Part shown: positions 12,908-24,538 of the stretch, one piece after another | How the letters are laid out: each line of letters starts with the position of its first letter | Numbering within the stretch: position 1 is the first letter of the stretch | Assembly: GCA_030737835.1 (NCBI GenBank) | Contig: CM060851.1 | Span: 3,686,615 to 3,750,614 of the forward strand | Length of the DNA stretch: 64,000 bases | Reading direction: 5' to 3' | From: Acorus gramineus | Lineage: Eukaryota; Streptophyta; Magnoliopsida; Acorales; Acoraceae | Position numbers and translations under genes: made by a program | The notes under the pieces: model-generated | Told to the model about the DNA's origin: nothing | The model's database searches: none | Seen by the model: the letters and a program-made list of their open reading frames with translations, nothing else

Positions 12908-13109
12908 AAACCCATTATATTATAATATAAGAAATCATCAAAATATATATATTTATATTAACGAAACATATATTTTAATAATTTTTTTATATTTTTTATA
13001 AATATAACAATACAATTTATTAAAATATGTATTTTAAACCCTTTATATTATAATATAAGAAATCATCAAAATATATATTTATATTAACTAAACATATATT
13101 TTAATAATT
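12908..13109. repeat. AT-rich direct repeat, about 128-bp period
   Basis: A 75-base segment starting AAACCC and containing ATAATATAAGAAATCATC occurs at 12908-12984 and again at 13036-13109 with few differences. Weaker similarity extends upstream of both. It lies between the CBM20 and PPR genes, which diverge from each other here only in the sense that both read on the minus strand. No coding content. Confidence 0.8.
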
Positions 13110-14830
13110 TTAAAACATATATTGAAGTAATTAATTTTTTTTTATTTCACTGGGACACCACATGATCTAAAAACGTTGTTTGCTTTCTAAAAGTTTTGGA
13201 TATCTTCTGTTAAAATTAAATTGCACTGGCACAATTTCATAAGAATATTTTGTATATTCCAAACAGACTTCCTTAACCGTTGGTGCATACAAAATGATAC
13301 TAATTAATTAATTAATTAAACAAGCTTGATAGCGCTTATATGCTACGCAACGTACCTCATCGAAACATATGCCCCGTCGTACTCTGAAGTGAAACTCTGA
13401 TAAGACTCTTGTCGGTGGTTTCAAATTTCGATTTAGAACTGTCCGGAGTTTAATCTGTTCGAGGGGTTGTTTGAAAACACTTTTTTTTAAAAGTATGATT
13501 TAGTATATAAAATAGTTTAATGAAACCTAATTTAAAAAAAAACTCACTTTTTTTTATTTTATAAAAACATATTTTTTGTATTAAAAATTAAAACAATCTT
13601 TTTAATTAAATGTATATTTTTTTAAAACCATTATAAACATGATCAGCCTTTTAATTCCTACAACTCAAATTTGTTTTCAAATGAACTCTATACAAATATA
13701 TTATAATTTATTCTGATAGTATTTATACCAGATTATTCACAGCAACCAAACAATCAAAAATAGTTATTTTAACATATTTAAATTTACTCGGGGTGCTATA
13801 CATTATCTAAACAAGGGTTAAATCAAATAATTATGTTTTAATAATATAAAATATATCTTCTCTGACTGAGTCTTGCTTATGTGGGGGCCAAGTCATGTTT
13901 TTATTAGGTGGAATCCTTTATGATCGAGAGGTACCTTATTTGTTTGTATTTTATAGCAGGTAGACTCCTCATCTCATCTGCTTGTCTTCCTATGTTTCGT
14001 ACATATTCCATTTAATACAGTTCAAGGTCATGATTATCTTTTAAAAAAAAATAATAAAAAATAATTATTATTCTATGACAGTTATTTATTAGAACTTATT
14101 TACATCAATCAATTAAAATATCATTTCGTATCACTAAAAAAATATTTGCGGGGATATGTCCCAGAACATGTCATATCTCCCGTGAACGAATAGCTTTGTT
14201 CGTGTCACTTAAAAATATTTCCGTACATATGTCAAAACATGTCACATCACTTAGAGATGAATAATTTCATTCCCAAAATCAAGATAAATTTCCGTTTGAA
14301 TTGAGAATATGATTTATTCTTAGATATACATTTATTTAAATATAAATTAGTATAAATAAGGATAAAATGATTTTGTGTTTGGTTGTGTTTTAACTTATTC
14401 TCGTTGGTAAACATAAGAATAAATGTTTTGTTGTTTAGATAAAATGTGAATAAAGTATTAATAAGGATTTATAAAAGGTAAAAAATAATGACAGTTGATT
14501 TGACAGGTAATTTATAAGAGGTGATGACACTAGATTTGACAGTGGACCCACATATTATTTGAGTAGAATAACCTAGGATAAATTTAATTCCAGGGATTGG
14601 TTAGAATCCATATACCACTTTATACTGATTTATTATGACATACTTTATCAAGAGTTATCCGGGATTTTCAAACACCTTTTATCCTTAGTTATACGGGGTT
14701 ATGCAGGAGCTTATTCCCAAAACAACTAGGGTATCCCGCGCAGGGATTTTACATGGAGAATAGAAGGCACTGCAGATCCATTCTGTTCCCTTGCACAAAT
14801 AATGACTCTGAGACATCACACCCAACCCGT
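13110..14830. other. AT-rich intergenic region with MITE-like segments
   Basis: Between the CBM20 promoter and the PPR stop codon. About 13466-13757 looks like a small element: GGTTGTTTGAAAAC at the left end faces CAACCAAACAATC at the right. About 14280-14745 is related, in opposite orientation, to the element at 27851-28276: both contain strings such as AAGAGGTGATGACA and a TTTGGTTGTG end. No gene is seen here apart from the 3' flank of the PPR gene. Confidence 0.45.
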
Positions 14831-17023
14831 TCACCAATAGTCCATGCAAGAACACTCTCCCCCTCTGAAACGGTGGAACCGATACCGATCCCTCAGAACA
14901 ACCTCCCTCTTGTAGACACTCGACACGACCTTCGCAAACGAATGACAGTCCTCGCACACCCGCAGATTCTTCATCACCCGAATCGGCATGCACGAGTCAG
15001 TACTGATGAGACCAAATGCGATCGCCAACTTCTCACTGTGCAAATACAACGCCTGCTCCTTCGCATCATCGTCTTCTACATTCTGCAACAGCTGTGACCT
15101 GTTTGGAACATAACCTGAGCTTCTCAACCTCGATGCGATCTCATTCAATTTCAAATAGATCTTTCGATACGACGGATGCGATATATCCCCCACCAGGAAG
15201 TCGTATACAACTCCATCGACCTCTATCGAGCTGCAACCCTTCTCTTTCTTCATGCCCATCTCTCGCATTCGCTTACGCAACTTGGCAACACCATCCCAGT
15301 AATCGGATTTTGCATACAAGTTTGACATGAGCACGTACGCCCCATCGTTTCCTGGCTCGAGCGCGACGAGGTGCTCGAACGCCTTTTCACCAAGCTTTAC
15401 ATTTCCATGAACAGCACATGCGCCAAGTAGAGCTCCCCAAACAGAGGCTCGGGGAGGCATCGGCATTTGATTTTCGATCAAATCCAATGCTTCATCCAGT
15501 CTCCCCGCGCGGCCGAGGATATCGACCATGCAACCATAGTGTTCAACCTTGGGCGCAATTCCATAAACAGGTAACATCTGATTCAAATATATTCTACCCT
15601 TATCAACCAATCCTGAATGGCTGCAAGCGCACAACATGTTCATGAATGTGACTTCATTGGGTTTCACCTTCGCTTCTTGCATCTCCAAGAAGAGTTCGAT
15701 CGCTGCCTCACCATGGCCGTGCATTGCCAGTCCCGCCATCATCGCGCTCCATAGAAACACGTCTCTCTGATCCACGGATCGAAACACCTCGACCGCCTTC
15801 TCGAGATTCCCGCACTTCGCGTACATGTCGATAAGCGAGGTCGCAAGGTGACAGTTAAGGGTGATTCCATGCTTGTGTATGCTTGCGTGGATCAGACGGC
15901 CCAGATCGATCGTGCCCAACTGCGAACACACGGAGAGGACGCTCACAAACGTGACTTGATCCGCGATTATGTCTTCTTTCAAACACTCGTGGAAGAGACC
16001 CAAAGCTTCCTTCGGTTGCCCGCTCTGCCCGTAAGCGGAAATCATGGCGTTCCACGCAGCGATGTCCCGACTCGGCATTGCTTCAAAGACCCTCCTTGCG
16101 GCTTTGAAATCCCCATCGCTCGCGTAACCGACGAGCATTGTTGTCCAAGTGAAGGAGTCCCTGTCCCCCATCGCGTCAAACAACTTACGCGCTTCTTCAA
16201 GATTCCCGCACTTTGCATACATATCGAGCATCGCATTGTTCAGAATCAGAGACTGTCGTATGACATTCCTCTCGGTATAAGAACAAACCCACATCCCGAG
16301 TTCCAAATCACCCATTTGTGCGCACGCATTGACGACGCTCGTCATCGTCACATCGTTCGGCTTCACATCCTCCACTTCCATTCGCCGAAATAGCTCCAAC
16401 GCTTCCTCGGGCCGACCCGCCTGAGTGGAAGCAGCGATCATCGAATTCCATGAAACAACATCCCTAACAGGAATTCCATCAAACACTCTGCGAGACAAAC
16501 CCAAATCCCCGCAAGCAGCGTAGAAATAAATCAGAGAGTTTCCGATGAAGACGTCGGCGCGGAGCGCGGACTTCAAGACCATGGCATGGACGGCGCGCCC
16601 GAATCTCGAGGCGGGGAGGTCCGCGGCGGCCTTGATGACGAAGGGGAAGGTGAACTTGTCGGGACCGAGTGGGGCTTCAGAGAGGAGTCTCAAGAAGACG
16701 AGGAGGCTTCGAAGGGGGGTCGATGAGGAGGCGAAGGCGCGGATGAGGGCGTTCCACGTGAAGAGATTCGGGTGGGGGATTTGGTCGAACAGTTGGTGGG
16801 CGTAGTGGAGGTCGCGTGAGGGGGAGGGGGAGAAGGAGAGGGCGGCGATGAGCCGACTCGCCGAGTATGGGTCGGAGAGGAGGCCGAGCCGGAGCATACG
16901 CGCGTGGATTTTCTTGATATGGGTCCGGTCCGGGGGTCTGTTGTGGTCGTCCAACAAAGAGAGGATGGGATGGTCTGGGTGGGTTCGAGTGGGTTGGGTC
17001 TGCAGTAGTTGCAGAGTCGCCAT
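14831..17023 (-). CDS. OTP81: PPR protein, PLS subfamily with DYW deaminase domain (OTP81/QED1-like)
   Basis: An intact, intronless 730-residue protein. The N-terminal ~50 residues are followed by a run of P, L and S pentatricopeptide repeats (for example NALIRAF, FIGNSLIYFYAACGDL, DVVSWNSMIAASTQAGRPEE). Then come E/E+ motifs (ASVWGALLGACAVHGN, CSSIEVDG) and a DYW domain with the zinc-binding HSEKLA motif near residue 662, the DCHS site and the C-terminal CSCMDYW. DYW-class PPR proteins bind defined organellar transcripts and convert C to U. Spacing and wording of the repeats closely follow Arabidopsis OTP81/QED1 (At2g29760), a plastid editing factor, as I recall it. The start chosen is the first Met; a short organelle-targeting sequence is expected there. 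The gene is GC-richer than its flanks, especially at the 5' end. Confidence 0.93.
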   Translation of the reverse strand: MATLQLLQTQPTRTHPDHPILSLLDDHNRPPDRTHIKKIHARMLRLGLLSDPYSASRLIAALSFSPSPSRDLHYAHQLFDQIPHPNLFTWNALIRAFASSSTPLRSLLVFLRLLSEAPLGPDKFTFPFVIKAAADLPASRFGRAVHAMVLKSALRADVFIGNSLIYFYAACGDLGLSRRVFDGIPVRDVVSWNSMIAASTQAGRPEEALELFRRMEVEDVKPNDVTMTSVVNACAQMGDLELGMWVCSYTERNVIRQSLILNNAMLDMYAKCGNLEEARKLFDAMGDRDSFTWTTMLVGYASDGDFKAARRVFEAMPSRDIAAWNAMISAYGQSGQPKEALGLFHECLKEDIIADQVTFVSVLSVCSQLGTIDLGRLIHASIHKHGITLNCHLATSLIDMYAKCGNLEKAVEVFRSVDQRDVFLWSAMMAGLAMHGHGEAAIELFLEMQEAKVKPNEVTFMNMLCACSHSGLVDKGRIYLNQMLPVYGIAPKVEHYGCMVDILGRAGRLDEALDLIENQMPMPPRASVWGALLGACAVHGNVKLGEKAFEHLVALEPGNDGAYVLMSNLYAKSDYWDGVAKLRKRMREMGMKKEKGCSSIEVDGVVYDFLVGDISHPSYRKIYLKLNEIASRLRSSGYVPNRSQLLQNVEDDDAKEQALYLHSEKLAIAFGLISTDSCMPIRVMKNLRVCEDCHSFAKVVSSVYKREVVLRDRYRFHRFRGGECSCMDYW

Positions 17024-17335
17024 TGATTTCTGTGGGTCTTTGTTTAAACAACAGGTTCCGAATAATCCAAACTTATCTGTTGAGGCTGAAATGCCGCAAA
17101 AGGTCTATGTAATGACATCACATCTAATCAAACCGCGTATTTTTCAAGGATTTCGGATCTAGTTAAGCTTGGTGATGGTAGTATCGAATTGCACTAACAA
17201 TTAATTAAACTATATAGTCTAATGATCAAGCTATAGAGAAAGTGATACTATATCTAACAATTGACTGTGTAGTTCGATTTATAGGTTATATAATTCAATT
17301 AATTGACAGTGCTGTTTGATACTGATGATACTCAA

Positions 17336-19901
17336 GCCTCTACTTCTGCCGATGGAAGGGAGTCACTTGCAATCCCTCTCAACCGAGGCAAGTCATCAAG
17401 TTGGAGTTGCAGTCCCTCCGTCTCTCTGGCTCGATATCTCCCGCTGTTGGAAACCTCACCGACCTCCAAGTACTCAACCTTGGCGACAATGATTTCAACG
17501 GGGAGATCCCCGAAGAGCTCAGCTGTCTCACCATGCTCAGAATTCTCAATTTATCGAAACAACGCCTTCTTTGATCCATTCCCGACCAATCTCACGCGTT
17601 GTCGAGCCCTTGAATACCTCGATCTCAACACGGACTCACTCGTCGGGGAGGTGCCTGACAAGCTCACGCCGCTGTCGAAGCTTGACACACTGTATCTATT
17701 TGAGAACAACTTCACGGGTCCGATCTTGCCTTCGATCGGGAACCTCTCCTCACTCACAGTCATTGGTCTTGGAAGAAATGGCTTCCAAGGGAGGATCCCC
17801 GAAGAGATTGGACGTCTTAAAAATCTGACCTTTCTCCAAGTCGGGGATACCAATCTGACAGGTGAGATTCTTGAGTCCATCTATAACCTCTCCTTGCTCA
17901 CATTCATCACCTTCGCAGGGAATCAGATTCATGGGACTCTCCTGCTTCAACTAGGCCACTTGCTTTCGAACCTTGAAACACTCTATCTGGGAGGCAATCT
18001 ATTGACAAGTCCGTTTCCCAATTCACTCATCAATGCTTCAGCACTTCAAAACCTTGATTTTGCCTACAATAACTTCACCAGGCTGGTCCAAAGCGATCTC
18101 GGAAGATTGGGTGGTCTTTTCTGGCTGAATTTGAATGGTAGCCGCCTAAGAACCGGGCATCCCGATGACTTGGATTTCCTCCCCTCCTTGGTGAACTACA
18201 TGGGTTTGCAGACCTTGGGTATAGACACCAATGGGTTCAAAGGGACTCTGCCAGACTCTGTCACCAATTTCTCAACCCAGCTTTCACTGTTCTTGATGAA
18301 AACCAAATCCATGGGCCCATCCCTCCTGGCATTGGAAATCTAGTCTGCTTAATTGCATTGGACATGAATTCTAACATGTTCAGGGGTAGTATCCCTGCTT
18401 TGATTGGTCAGCTTCAGAGTTTTCAGTTTCTCAGCTTGTCTGGGAACAAAATCTCAGGAGCAATTCCAGAATCCATTGGAAACCTCACAGGTATGAATCA
18501 GCTCTCTCTGCGAGATAACAACTTGTCTGGGAAAATACAAGTCTTGGAAACTGTCACAACATCCAGTCATTAGACCTGTCTCAAAACAATCTCGAAGGAC
18601 CAATACCTCCCCAAGTTATCGGCCTTTCATCTTTATCAATTTCTCTGTCACTGGCTCATAATTCACTTTCCGGTTCCTTGCCTACTGAAGTTGGTAATTT
18701 GAAGAACATTGGAGCTCTGAATATATCTGATAATAACCTCTCGGGTGAAATCCCGAGCGAACTCGAAAACTACCAGATCCTGGAGTATCTTAGCATTGTA
18801 GAAAATTTGTTCCAAGGATCCATACCTTCGTCTCTGTGAAGACTGAGAGGTCTACAGGAACTGGACCTTTCACGTAGTAACTTGCCTAGACAGATTCCTG
18901 AGTATCTGGGAGATCTCCAGAATTTATATTACCTGAATCTGTCTTTCAATGATTTTGAAGGAGAAATACCAAGAAACGGCATCTTTGTCAATACGAGCGC
19001 ACTCTCAGTCATCAGAAACAACAAGCTTTGCGGTGGCATCACCAGTCTACATTTGCTCTCCTGCCCTACTCAAATGAACAGCAAGTGAAAAGGTGGTCAT
19101 CCTTTCATTATAGTAGTAGCAGTGGTTGTTCCAGTATTCTGTGTGTTTTTCCTACTGTGTCTGTTTGTTGTGCTTCGTCGAAGAAGATCAAGAAATAATC
19201 CTCCATTAATGTCTTCTTTGGAGGATGGGCACATGAAGGTCTCTTATGCGGAGCTGCTCAAGGCGACTGATGGGTTCTCTTCGGCCAATCTAATTGGTGC
19301 GGGAAGTTTTGGTTCTGTGTATAGTGGAACTCTGGCTAACAGTGAAACACAAGTTGCAGTGAAAGTGCTCAACCTTCAAAACCGTGGCGCTTCCAAGAGT
19401 TTCATGACTGAATGCGAAAGCGCTTAGAAACATCAGACATCAGAACCTCATCAAAATCATCACCACATGCTCCAGTATAGATTTCCGAGGCAATGATTTC
19501 AAAGCATTGGTATTTGAATTCATGCCTAATGGGAGTCTGGATGACTGGCTTCATCCAAGAGAATCCGGACCTCAACGAACAAAGAATCTGAGCAATTCAG
19601 AGGCTGAACATCATCACTGATGTGGCATCCGCCCTGGATTATCTACATCACCAGTGTCAGGTAACGATCGTTCATTGCGATCCCCCATTTGTTGCTGGAA
19701 GTTGAAAAATCTGCCCAAACCGTGGGCGATGACAGTGACAACGCAAGTAGCAACAGAATCAAAGAATGTCTGGTGTCAATGATTGGAATTGGAATATCAT
19801 GCTCCATGGCAGTACCGAAGGAGCGGATGGAGATGAAAGACGTTTGCGCCAAATTGATCGCAGTCAGGGATGCACTCATGGGGATGGGACTGATGAAGTG
19901 A
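17336..19901 (+). pseudogene. LRR receptor kinase pseudogene, copy 1 (Xa21/EFR-like)
   Basis: A decayed relative of the intact kinase at 28582. The signal peptide and the start of the LRR N-cap are absent: similarity to copy 2 begins abruptly at about 17336 (TTCTGCCGATGGAAGGG). LRRs run from about 17450 to 19085 with a frame change and in-frame stops (for example after ALEI at 18343 and at 18837). A transmembrane segment (about 19105-19180) and the kinase N-lobe follow ([35 protein letters not shown]), with another frame change near 19425. At about 19675, right after IVHCD, the sequence jumps to the extreme C-terminus (MIGIGISCSMAVPKERMEMKD), so the catalytic loop, activation segment and most of the C-lobe are deleted. 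It cannot encode an active kinase. Confidence 0.9.
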
Positions 19902-20228
19902 TGAAGCAGAGTCCAACACCTGAATAACAGTCTGTATTGTGAAGTCATGTTGATAATGAAGTCTTTGCTTGTAAAGTAAAAGTGTTTAGTGTTTACACTT
20001 GAAACAATTGAATTTTCCCAAACCAACAAAAAAAAATTGAGATTCTCCAACATGAGACCATAAATTCATGAAACAATTTTTTTGAACAAAAATGTTGGAC
20101 CACGGTCTGAACAACGTCTGCTGAATAACCGTGCAGTTTCAAGCACACATATTTGCAACGTGAACAGATTTACACTATGTGTTGACACCAAGTCACCGAA
20201 GTCCAAAAGAGTATATTGAATTGAACCA
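19902..20228. other. 3' flank of LRR pseudogene copy 1, shared with copy 3
   Basis: The tail (AGTCCAACACCTGAATAACAG near 19908) and the downstream segment at about 20090-20215 resemble the 3' flank of copy 3 at about 27695-27850 (AGCACACATATTTGCAACGTG against AGCACACAGATTTGCAACTTG). This shows that duplication included the downstream DNA. No gene is present. Confidence 0.6.
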
Positions 20229-20365
20229 ATAAGATGGAAAAAGTACTACTTTTGACATACTTCTTTCACCAAATCATAAAATAAAAAGATGGGAATGAAA
20301 GACTTACATGCCATTTCAATATGAGAGTCGATGGTATCTGCATCTGCCTGCAAATGTAATCCTTT
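20229..20365 (-). pseudogene. Fragment of a duplicated CBM20 gene (exon 2 and flanking introns)
   Basis: This segment aligns by eye with 11591-11726, the exon 2 region of the CBM20 gene, in the same orientation. Shared stretches include AAGATGGGAATGAAAGAC, GAGAGTCGA and TGCCTGCAAATGTAAT, and similarity continues into both introns. Because introns are included, this is a DNA-level duplication and not a retrocopy. The 13-codon exon has substitutions and no other CBM20 exon is nearby, so it is a relic. Confidence 0.85.
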
Positions 20366-20499
20366 TTTTAAAAAAAATTGAAGCATGGGATGCCCACCAA
20401 TGATTATGCACAATTTCTAAGCTTTCGGATTCAAAATCACCTTTATTTTGTGGTCACGCACTGATTATGCAAATCATCCTTCCATTTGCCTAAAAAGCT

Positions 20500-20542
20500 C
20501 TAAAGATTCGGGTGGGGAATTTTGTCGAACAGTTGGAGGGGG
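20500..20542 (-). pseudogene. Fragment of a duplicated PPR-DYW gene
   Basis: GATTCGGGTGGGGAATTTTG followed by TCGAACAGTTGGAGGGGG matches the PPR gene at about 16763-16803 (GATTCGGGTGGGGGATTTGG then TCGAACAGTTGGTGGGCG) in the same orientation. It encodes part of the first repeats in the parent. It lies about 135 bases after the CBM20 fragment, the same order as in the parent genes, so most of the intervening 5 kb has been lost. Confidence 0.75.
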
Positions 20543-21101
20543 ATAATGCCTCACATAGTTATGAACTTTATTTGTAGTATGGGAAGCGTAACGAAGATTT
20601 TGGTCACTGTATGGAACTTCCATTAATAAAAAAGAAGATCAGACCCATTGAGTGATCAGTGATAACATTTTTTTTTTTTTTGAAAAACGTTAAGCCCTTA
20701 CTATTCGTCAACACACCTTCGAGTGTTCGCCATTAAATAATGTTCTAATCATTTCTGATTCAATATAATTTTTCGTCTTCTACGTATCTCCTCCCAACGA
20801 AAATACAGAGACAAAAAGTCTTATACATATCCTTTTAGCATCAGTAGCGAACATAAGTTATTCAGGGATAGATAATTATTTCAGTATAGATAAAAATAAG
20901 TCATTTAATTGAATTTTAGTTATTTTATTAAAAATTACAATAATAAAATTTTTAGTGAACTGAGATTTGGTGAAGTTGACTAACACCCCCTCCCCCATAA
21001 AGGAGGTAATGGGATCAAACAAGGGGTACCAATCTTAAAAAAAAATATGAAAATATAATATTTTTCGTTGTTTGTTTAACCATGAATAAGTTGCAGAACA
21101 T
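20543..21101. other. Intergenic, no gene seen
   Basis: AT-rich sequence with a poly-T run. The part at about 20690-20775 (TGTTCGCCATTAAATAATG) resembles 24340-24415 downstream of pseudogene copy 2. No reading frame with protein similarity. Confidence 0.4.
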
Positions 21102-21592
21102 AAAGCCTAGTTTGGCATAGGGATAAGAGGTTGGGATAAAGAAAAAATTGGGTTAAATTACTTGTTATCCCATATGGCATTAAAAAAAGGGGATAAAGCA
21201 TGGACAAATTGTCCACATTTTAGATAAAAAATGGGGATAGTTTGTTCTAGGTAAAAGGTGAAACAAACTTTATCCCAATTTTTTTATCCCTATTTTGTAT
21301 TGGGATAACATTTATGACTACCCTTCCCAAAAAAAAAAAAAAAAGAATGTGTTCCACCAAACAATATTAATGGCCCATTAATAGGAATGATAGATCTGAT
21401 ATTTTTTAAAAAAAATTAAAGTTATCCCATATTTGATCCAAATACAAGATTGATGATAAAAACACAATAAATGAGGATAATAAAAAGCATTACCAAATGC
21501 AAATCTAGATAAAAATAACGGTTTTTTTATCTCTATAAATTAAGCTAACCTAACCTAAAAAATTTATTCATTTACCAAACTAGACCTAAATG
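21102..21592. mobile_element. Tourist-like MITE, copy 1
   Basis: The left end AGCCTAGTTTGGCA and the complement of the right end GGTCTAGTTTGGTA form inverted repeats flanked by TAA on both sides, the target duplication expected for PIF/Harbinger (Tourist) elements. The inside is AT-rich, non-coding, and rich in GGGATAA motifs. A second copy lies at about 49847-50262 and shares long internal strings such as GATAAAGCATGGACAA. Confidence 0.6.
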
Positions 21593-22543
21593 AATAAGAT
21601 GTAGATAAGATATTATAAAATGTGAAAAAAATAATTTGACATCCTTTATTAATAAAATATTATAATAGATGATTTGACAAGTGAATCATTTTTATTAATA
21701 AATAAATTGTATGGAATAACACATTTTCAAATAAGATTTGAACTATAGTTTATCATCATCTATTCTAACTATAACCATATTCACTAATTCTTTGCAAACA
21801 AACAAATTTCCAGACTTATTCACCTTTGTTCCACTCTTTAAGTGATTTTTTTTTTTTGGTTACTAGAGAGGCCAACATGGGCCTACCAGAACAGCGGGGC
21901 TAAACCGCTAGAATTTCAGCGTCTGGGCTGAAACTATTATGAATGGGGCGATCGAGGCCCATGAACTGACCTGGACCCAAAGCCTAATAGCCCATTCTGG
22001 GGCTTTCACCATTCTTTTTCCTGGCTCCGTTGTACTCTTGATACTGCGCCTCCCATTAACTTTTATTGCTGGTTGTCCTCCACAAAGGATCAGTCATACA
22101 ATTAGATATATAATAAATATAAGAAAAAGACCCCCATGATATAAGGGCCCCTCTACAAAAAAGAAAAAGAAAATGACCCACCCCCATTATCAATAGAGAA
22201 TTCGAAAGAAAAAAAAACATTAAATGACACCCATTATATTCGTTTTTACCTGTCTTAAATGCAGCTATATATATCTTCTTTCTGCTCTTCGTAACAAGTT
22301 ATATACATCATTAATTTATTTTTATATTTTCTATAATATCATTTAATATATTGGAGTATATAATTAACATTTTATAAAAATACATATCTTAATAGATGAC
22401 ATATATAATTCTAAAAAAATAAAAACATGTGCCGTTTGTGTTTAATTTTGTAAAATTAATTGAGTGGAACATTTTTTTATATAAAAAAAAAACTTTCCCA
22501 CTATGATTAAAAAAACATAAAAAGATTCGTTCATGAAATCATC

Positions 22544-22545
<2 letters not shown>
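21593..22545. other. Intergenic, no gene seen
   Basis: AT-rich. A GC-richer island at about 21865-22080 (AACAGCGGGGCTAAACCGCT and following) is unlike its surroundings but contains no recognised protein or element; it may be a scrap of a transposon. The rest is low-complexity. Confidence 0.35.

Positions 22546-22578
<33 letters not shown>
22546..22578. repeat. (AAT)n microsatellite
   Basis: About eleven uninterrupted AAT/ATA units just upstream of LRR pseudogene copy 2. An open frame runs through it and would give a poly-Asn run, but the likely ancestral start codon lies downstream at 22680. Confidence 0.95.
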
Positions 22579-22679
22579 GCAAAACTCCCCGACTATGGAA
22601 TATGAATATTCAGATGAACGTTGCAACCCTAAAACACTACTCATTCCATTTCAACTCATCCATATTCCAAAATACTCCA

Positions 22680-24184
22680 ATGTACTTCAACAGGAGATCA
22701 CATGTTCTGTTTCTCTTCCATGCATTCCTCCTCTGCTTCTCTGTTTCCCAACCCATCAATGAAACCGACCGTCTCGTGCTCCTCGAATTCAAAAACTGTA
22801 TAACTTATTCTCCAATGGGATTATCCCCACTGGATTCATGGAATAGCACCCTCCACTTCTGCCAAAGGGAAGGAGTGACTTGCAATCCCTCTCAACCAAG
22901 GCGGGTCACATTATTGGAGTTGTCTTGCTGGCTCAATATCTCCTTATGTTGGCAACCTCACCGGCCTACAAGTGTTCAACCTCAAAGACAACAAGTTCCA
23001 TGGGGGGATCCCCGAACAGCTCGGCCGTCTCACCTTGCTGAGAATACTTGATTTGAGAATCAACTCCTTCTCTGGGCGAGTCCCGGTTAATCTCACACGC
23101 TGTCAAGCTCTCGAATATCTTTATCTTGGGAAGAACAAACTTGTCGGGGAGGTACCGAATGAGCTCACCTCGCTGTAGATGCTTGAAGCCATGGATCTAA
23201 ATAACAACAACTTCACCGGGTCAATCCCGCCTTCCATTGGGAGCTTCTCCTCCCTCTCCGTCCTGTATATTGGGAGGAATTGCTTCCAAGGGAGCATCCC
23301 CAACGAGATTGGTAGTATTAAAAATTTGAAACAACTTGGCATCCGGGAATCCGGACTGACAGGTGAGATTCCTTAGTCTCCGTATAACCTCTCCTCCCTC
23401 ACCTTCATCAGCTTGGAATTTAACCAGCTTCACAGAAGTCTCCCACTTCAACTAGGCAACTTACTTCCAAACCTCAGGAAACTCTATTTGGGAGGCAATC
23501 AATTGACAGTTCCATTTCCCAATTCACTCATTAATGCTTCAGCACTTCAAATACTTGATCTAGGTAACAACAGCTTCATAGGCTCTGTCTTGAGTGATCT
23601 CGGAAGATTGGGTGGCCTTCTTTGGCTGAATTTGAATGGCAATCATCTTGGAAAAGGGCATCCCGATGACCTGAATTTCCTCCCCTCCCTGGTGAACTGC
23701 ACGAATTTACAGAAGCTTCACATAAACACAAATGAGTTTGGAGGAACGCTACCGGACTCTGTCACCAATTTCTCAACCAAGCTTTCTGTTTTCACGATGA
23801 GCGGAAACCAGATATATGGGTATCCCTCCGAGTATTGGAAATCTAATGGGCTTAACTAACTTGGATTTACATAATAACTTTTTTGAGGGTAGTATCCCCG
23901 CTTCCATCGATCAGCACAATTTCATGAAGGACACATTTCCTGAATGGGTGATGGAAATCATTGACCCTCAGTTGTTGCTCGAAGAAGCTATCTAGACAGC
24001 GGGCAATGACGGTGACACCGGAAGCAGCAATGTGGTGCCAATGATCGGAATCGGATTATCAAGCTCTGCGGCAGCACCGAAGAAGCGGATGGAGATGAAA
24101 GACATTTGCGCCAAAGTGATCGCGATCAGGGATGCTGTATTGGGGATGGGACCAATAGAGTATGAGGCGAAGTCCAATACCTAA
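22680..24184 (+). pseudogene. LRR receptor kinase pseudogene, copy 2
   Basis: The ancestral start is at 22680, opening a signal peptide (HVLFLFHAFLLCFSVSQ) and the LRR N-cap (NETDRLVLLEFKNCITYSP). A frame change occurs near 22935, and stops interrupt the LRRs at about 23176 and 23374. LRRs continue to about 23930 (LINASALQILDLGNNSFIG). The sequence then jumps to the last ~60 residues of the kinase (MIGIGLSSSAAAPKKRMEMK, IAIRDAVLGMG) and ends at the stop at 24182. The remaining LRRs, the transmembrane segment and nearly the whole kinase domain are deleted. It shares the 3' end with copies 1 and 3 (AAGTCCAATACCTAATTAAT). Not functional as a kinase. Confidence 0.9.
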
Positions 24185-24538
24185 TTAATAATTCTGTACT
24201 GTAATGTCATGTTCATAATAAAATTAGTACTCATAAAAGCAAACCAAGCTTTGATTGGTTGACTAGCACCTCCCCTCAACATAAAGAAGATCAGGATATC
24301 AAACCCAAGGATTTACACTATTCTTGCTAACACACATTCAAGTGTTTACCATTGAATAATGTTCTAACCAAAACTGATTTTTTATCCAATTTTTCACTTA
24401 TATGTATCACCCCCCAAGTTCCATTTAGATTCGTGGTGGTGCAAATATCATGGTAAAAAAGCAAATAAAACACCATCACGAATTCAAATGGTATTGTTGC
24501 TCCACATTCACACCGTCCATCTAAGTCATTTTTTTATA
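24185..24538. other. 3' flank of LRR pseudogene copy 2
   Basis: Contains AATAAA-like signals just after the stop and a segment at 24340-24415 shared with about 20690-20775. No gene. Confidence 0.4.

Noticed and set aside
15848-16393. Plus-strand frame of 181 codons inside the PPR gene
   Set aside because: Shadow of the 730-residue PPR-DYW frame on the minus strand.
22533-22680. Start of LRR pseudogene copy 2 at 22533 with a poly-Asn run
   Set aside because: The run comes from the AAT microsatellite. The signal peptide and match to copy 3 begin at the later Met at 22680.
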